Below are positions 27,201 to 30,138 of a stretch of 30,138 nt of DNA, one piece after another (within the stretch, counting starts at the first letter, position 1; each line of letters begins with the position of its first letter). Source of the DNA: a virus; IMG/VR virus record IMGVR_UViG_3300029319_000315, positions 1-30,138 of that record; one strand, written 5' to 3'. Made by a program: the position numbers and the translations under genes. The notes beneath the pieces are model-generated. The model did no database searches. It was given only the letters and a program-made list of their open reading frames with translations, and was not told the DNA's origin.

Positions 27201-30138
27201 TACAAGCAATTTGATTATAATCGTGATATTAAAATAGTTGATGGAAATAGAACAACTGATATTATTGATATCAGACCAAGAGTTTCTGATTATACTGTAA
27301 GTGAAAGTGTAAGATCTCCTTTAGAATTTTTTGGAAGATCTTTTAATGCTGCTGGACAATCCGCACCCAATGTATTAGCTTCTGATGAAGGAATTAGATT
27401 AGATTATTCTTACTATCAGGGAAGAATTGATAGGATTTTCTTAACAAAGAGAGGAACTTTCCAGGTAGTTTATGGAACTCCTTCCGACAGCCCTCAACGA
27501 CCAAATCCAATTGAAGATGCAATTGAAATTGCACAGGTTTCATTGCCACCATATCTTTATGATCCAAAAACAGCTGATATCAAATTCTTGGAATACAAGA
27601 GATATCAGATGCGTGATATCAAAAAACTTGAAGATAGAATTAGAAATCTTGAGTATTATACCTCACTGTCTCTCCTTGAAGTAGAAACTGCTAACTTATT
27701 TGTTGAAGATAATGAAGGTCTTAATAGATTTAAGTCAGGATTCTTTGTAGATAATTTTACAGACTTCAAAGTTCAAGATACTTTACTTCCTATTAATAAC
27801 TCTATTGATAGAAAATCAAAGGTTCTGAGACCAAGACACTACACAACTGCACTTGACTTAGCTTTCGGTCCAGTTATTGGAGATACTTCTAATGAAGATG
27901 TAAACTTTAATACAATTGAAGGAACTAATGTCAGAAAGCAGAATGGTATTCTGACTCTTGACTATGCAGAAAGAGAACTCATAAAACAGACATTTGGAAC
28001 AAGATCCGAAAGTGTAACTCCTTTCTTGAAGAGTTTCTGGAAAGGAACTTTAGAAATGGTTCCTGCATCTGATGTTTGGGTAGACACGGTTAGATTAGAA
28101 CCTCAAATCATTGGTGTTGAAGGAGATTACGCAAGAACATTTGATGATTTAGTTGAGTCTGGTGATATTGATCCTCAGACTGGATTTGGTCCTATCATTT
28201 GGGATTCTTGGGAACAAAACTGGACTGGATCAAGTTTTGTTGATAGAGATAGAAGAAGAAATGAAACTCACATTCTTGGTAATTGGAGACATAGAAGAAC
28301 TGATGTTATTGAAGAAACTCTGAGGACTACAACCAGAACTGGAACTAGAACCAGAGATGGTCAAGCAACTGCAGTATTTGAACAGTTTGATCAATCTACT
28401 GTTGGGGATAGAACTGTAAGCAGAGATCTCATTCCTTACATGAGATCTCGTAACGTAGAATTTACTGCTAAGCAGGTTCTTCCACTTGCAACGATGTATG
28501 CTTTCTTTGATGGTGTAGATGTAACCAAGTATTGTATTCCAAAATTACTTGAAATCTCAATGATTTCTGGAACTTTCCAGGTTGGTGAGACTATTGAAGG
28601 TGTAACAATTAGAACAGGACAAGGTGGAAACCAAGTTTCTACTGAAGAATCTGATCCATCTATCAGATTTAGAGTTGCTCAACTTAATCATAAGGAAGGT
28701 GCATTTGATACTCCAACGAAAACTTATGCAGAGAACCCATATACCAATCAACCAATTGGTGCAACCTATTCTTCTACCTCAACTCTCTTAAATGTTGATA
28801 CTGCAGCATTGGCAGAACAAGCAAGAGGAGATTTCTTTGGATGGGTAGGAACTGGAATGGCACTGAGAGGTGCAACAAGTGGAGCAACTGCTACTATTAC
28901 TGGTATCAGATTGATATCTGATAGGGGTGCAACTCTGATTGGCAGTTTCTTTATTCCAAATCCAAATAACTCTAGTTTCCCATCGTTTGAATCTGGAACT
29001 AAGACTCTGACTTTGGTTAATGATCCTAATAATGATCAAAGAGCATCAACTACAGTTGCTGAAGAAGAATTCAATTCTTCAGGCACTATTGAATCAAAAC
29101 AAGAAACTGTACTCTCTGTAAGAAATGCAAGAGTTGATGTACAAATTTTCTCTGAGGCAGAACCAATTAGATCTGTTGATACTGCAATTATTGAAAGTAG
29201 AGTAGTCAATAGTTGGACATGGTGGGTGCCACCTCCACCACCACCTCCACCACCACCACGTCCAAGACCACGACCAAGAAGAAGACGTGGAGATCCACTG
29301 GCACAGTCTTTCTATGTTAGTGAAGACACTGGAACATTCTTAACCAGTTGTGATTTATTCTTTAGTTCTAAAGATGACATGGACATACCAGTCACTTGTC
29401 AGATTAGACCGATGGAAGGTGGACATCCTTCACAGAAGATTCTGCCATTCTCTGAAGTAGTTTTGGATCCAGATGAGATATCAACCTCAGCTGACGGATC
29501 AATTGCAACAAATATTCCGTTTAAGGCACCTGTTTATGTTGAGGGTGGAAATGAGTATTGTATTGTTCTATTATCAAATTCGACAAAATATCAAGTCTTC
29601 ATTTCGAGAGTTGGTGAGAATGATTTAGTTTCGGATGACTTTGTTGCAACACAACCAACTTTAGGATCTCTATTTAAATCACAAAACGCATTTACATGGG
29701 AACCAAGTCAGTGGGAAGACCTTAAGTATACTCTTTATAGAGCAGAATTTGAAACTACTGGTAATGTTGAACTTTACAGTCCTGAACTTTCTGAGGGTAA
29801 TTCTCAGATTCCAAAACTAATGCCAGATCCATTGGAAATTGAATCTAGAACTATTAGAGTTGGATTAGGAGAAACTGTCATAGATTCTTATGAAATTGGC
29901 AATACATTCTCTCAACTTGGAACAAATGCAACTGGTAACCTGGTAGGAACCGCAGGATCGGCAACAGGAACACTGACAGTCAGCAATGCTGGTATTGGAT
30001 ATACTCCAGGAAATGGTTCATTTACATTCAATGGAGTAAATCTAATTACCTTAACCGGAAATGGAAGAGGTGCAACAGCTAATATTAGTATTCAGGATGG
30101 AAGAATTAATTCTGCACCAACAATCGTATCTGGTGGTT
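24210..30138 (+). CDS. DUF4815-type large virion structural protein, 3' end outside window
   Basis: Open from ATG at 24210 to the window edge, with 1976 codons and no stop; the C-terminus is missing. The N-terminus (SPYFDDFDAQNDYYKVLFKP then GYPVQARELTSLQSILQNQI) and ARRTSEESGDYYVKPF are the marks of the DUF4815 family of phage tail proteins. A heptad-like segment MRDIKKLEDRIRNLEYYTSL begins near residue 1134. VYAFFDGVDVTKYC-like sequence (YAFFDGVDVTKYC) lies near 1430. Ten consecutive prolines (1674-1683) are followed by RPRPRPRRRR (1684-1693) and then DPLAQSF at 1695, which opens a domain common in cyanophage structural proteins. The visible end has another glycine-tyrosine repeat (SNAGIGYTPGNG). 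Position after gp8 suggests the place of T4 gp9/gp10, but no T4 homologue is recognised. Confidence 0.9.
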   Translation, partial: MPQQTNLNVSPYFDDFDAQNDYYKVLFKPGYPVQARELTSLQSILQNQIEKFGQHFFKEGAAVIPGNTNYNGQYYGIQLQNNYQGVPVSAYADQLVGTRITGDRSGVSAFVDKILYPEDSDNGNLTLYINYLNAGSVDNTTVEFLDGETLICSEQIDSGLLGNSSIPAGSPFASTIDVDATANGSSFDIAEGVYFIRGSFVNVSAETLILDQYSNGPSYRVGLFITEEIVTSDIDETLNDNSQGFSNYSAPGADRLRITASLFKKPLTDFNDDNFVHLATIENGVMVNRSKKGLTIGSGGVAYKDIEETLARRTSEESGDYYVKPFTIRALESLNDHLGNRGLYEEGQTTPTGGVVSEDLGVYKVSPGKAYVKGFAVETVGSTIIDFDKPRTTRTLEGQNLIYNTGPTLTLNRVFRSPTVGLGNTYFVSLRDQRVGSVQDPVTHPGKEVGVARVYDFRLESGSYDTSNANLNQWNLCLYDIQTTTEITLNQAINLSIPTHVKGANSGATGFLRHEVTAGTAVTVYETSGSFIPNERLIFNGIPDGRIAIAVNTHSISDVRSVFGGGGNTGINTFSADVIPSTSFVVGIATVSSASNGISTIISNNPKFPGTVVKENDLVEYTDTAVDDPIIARVTGVTANSIAVEGVESVGGIAAGGLPSTVLSVTDLRILRTQLSPSSDDTLFTALPKDNIASLSLTDASLTIRKTFTVNISANQLSGNGVTADNNETFLPFDEERYLLTRSDGTTEALTSDMIDISTDGSALQIRNLGSNDVGSTLVASLKKIKPKSKVKIKNRVNSIIIDKSKLEGSGIGATTLNNGLVYGSYPYGTRVEDEEISLNVPDIVEIHGIFESSGTDDPSAPSLTLQTINSQSTTTAEILIGEQLVGQTSGSVAVAVEITNSNTIRYTLKNAIGFTEGETVEFKESGVTAVISANTSLDRDVSSNFTFKSGQENTFYDYGRLKRRPNSSEPSKKIKVYFSNAYFDPTDDGDITTVESYKQFDYNRDIKIVDGNRTTDIIDIRPRVSDYTVSESVRSPLEFFGRSFNAAGQSAPNVLASDEGIRLDYSYYQGRIDRIFLTKRGTFQVVYGTPSDSPQRPNPIEDAIEIAQVSLPPYLYDPKTADIKFLEYKRYQMRDIKKLEDRIRNLEYYTSLSLLEVETANLFVEDNEGLNRFKSGFFVDNFTDFKVQDTLLPINNSIDRKSKVLRPRHYTTALDLAFGPVIGDTSNEDVNFNTIEGTNVRKQNGILTLDYAERELIKQTFGTRSESVTPFLKSFWKGTLEMVPASDVWVDTVRLEPQIIGVEGDYARTFDDLVESGDIDPQTGFGPIIWDSWEQNWTGSSFVDRDRRRNETHILGNWRHRRTDVIEETLRTTTRTGTRTRDGQATAVFEQFDQSTVGDRTVSRDLIPYMRSRNVEFTAKQVLPLATMYAFFDGVDVTKYCIPKLLEISMISGTFQVGETIEGVTIRTGQGGNQVSTEESDPSIRFRVAQLNHKEGAFDTPTKTYAENPYTNQPIGATYSSTSTLLNVDTAALAEQARGDFFGWVGTGMALRGATSGATATITGIRLISDRGATLIGSFFIPNPNNSSFPSFESGTKTLTLVNDPNNDQRASTTVAEEEFNSSGTIESKQETVLSVRNARVDVQIFSEAEPIRSVDTAIIESRVVNSWTWWVPPPPPPPPPPRPRPRPRRRRGDPLAQSFYVSEDTGTFLTSCDLFFSSKDDMDIPVTCQIRPMEGGHPSQKILPFSEVVLDPDEISTSADGSIATNIPFKAPVYVEGGNEYCIVLLSNSTKYQVFISRVGENDLVSDDFVATQPTLGSLFKSQNAFTWEPSQWEDLKYTLYRAEFETTGNVELYSPELSEGNSQIPKLMPDPLEIESRTIRVGLGETVIDSYEIGNTFSQLGTNATGNLVGTAGSATGTLTVSNAGIGYTPGNGSFTFNGVNLITLTGNGRGATANISIQDGRINSAPTIVSGG

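Noticed and set aside
1-30138. tRNA genes, auxiliary metabolic genes and integrase or attachment sites
   Set aside because: I looked through the gaps and coding frames and saw no cloverleaf-like sequence, no photosynthesis or metabolism motifs and no recombinase; the gaps are mostly under 90 bases and no stretch over 300 bases lacks a gene.

Overview
This window reads as part of the late structural (baseplate and tail-fibre) region of a T4-like myovirus of the marine cyanophage type, whose likely host is Synechococcus or Prochlorococcus. The evidence is an unbroken row of plus-strand genes, AT-rich sequence, a T4 gene order of 25, 6, 7 ... 8, T4 late-promoter-like octamers in the gene gaps, and protein motifs I recall from cyanomyoviruses. 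No bacterial genes, tRNAs, insertion sequences or CRISPR arrays are visible. All family and T4 comparisons are from memory; no search was run.

Positions 1-2335 hold five small or mid-sized genes: a 71-residue hypothetical protein, a GT-A-type glycosyltransferase-like protein, a 44-residue basic protein, a 237-residue conserved phage protein of unknown role, and an 84-residue hypothetical protein. This part carries bacterial-type promoter sequences and several perfect hairpins, and its arginine codons differ from those of the large genes that follow.

Positions 2384-17607 hold the baseplate wedge core. They encode gp25, gp6 and a 4246-residue giant protein that takes up about 42% of the window. 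The giant carries the conserved blocks of T4 gp7, but they are separated by about 2,200 extra residues that include a YHYH-type domain and repeated beta-rich modules.

Positions 17630-22617 hold a two-gene cassette placed between gp7 and gp8. The first gene encodes a 1101-residue fibre with a gp10-like N-terminus, tail-fibre and YadA-like repeats and a cupredoxin-like domain with all four type-1 copper ligands. The second encodes a subtilisin-family protease with a complete triad and an apparent inhibitory prodomain. The fibre stop and protease start overlap as TGATG.

Positions 22650-30138 hold gp8 and a very long DUF4815-type structural protein that runs off the window end.

Together the large genes would build the baseplate wedge and its peripheral fibres. 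The protease is well placed to process, or travel with, that structure.
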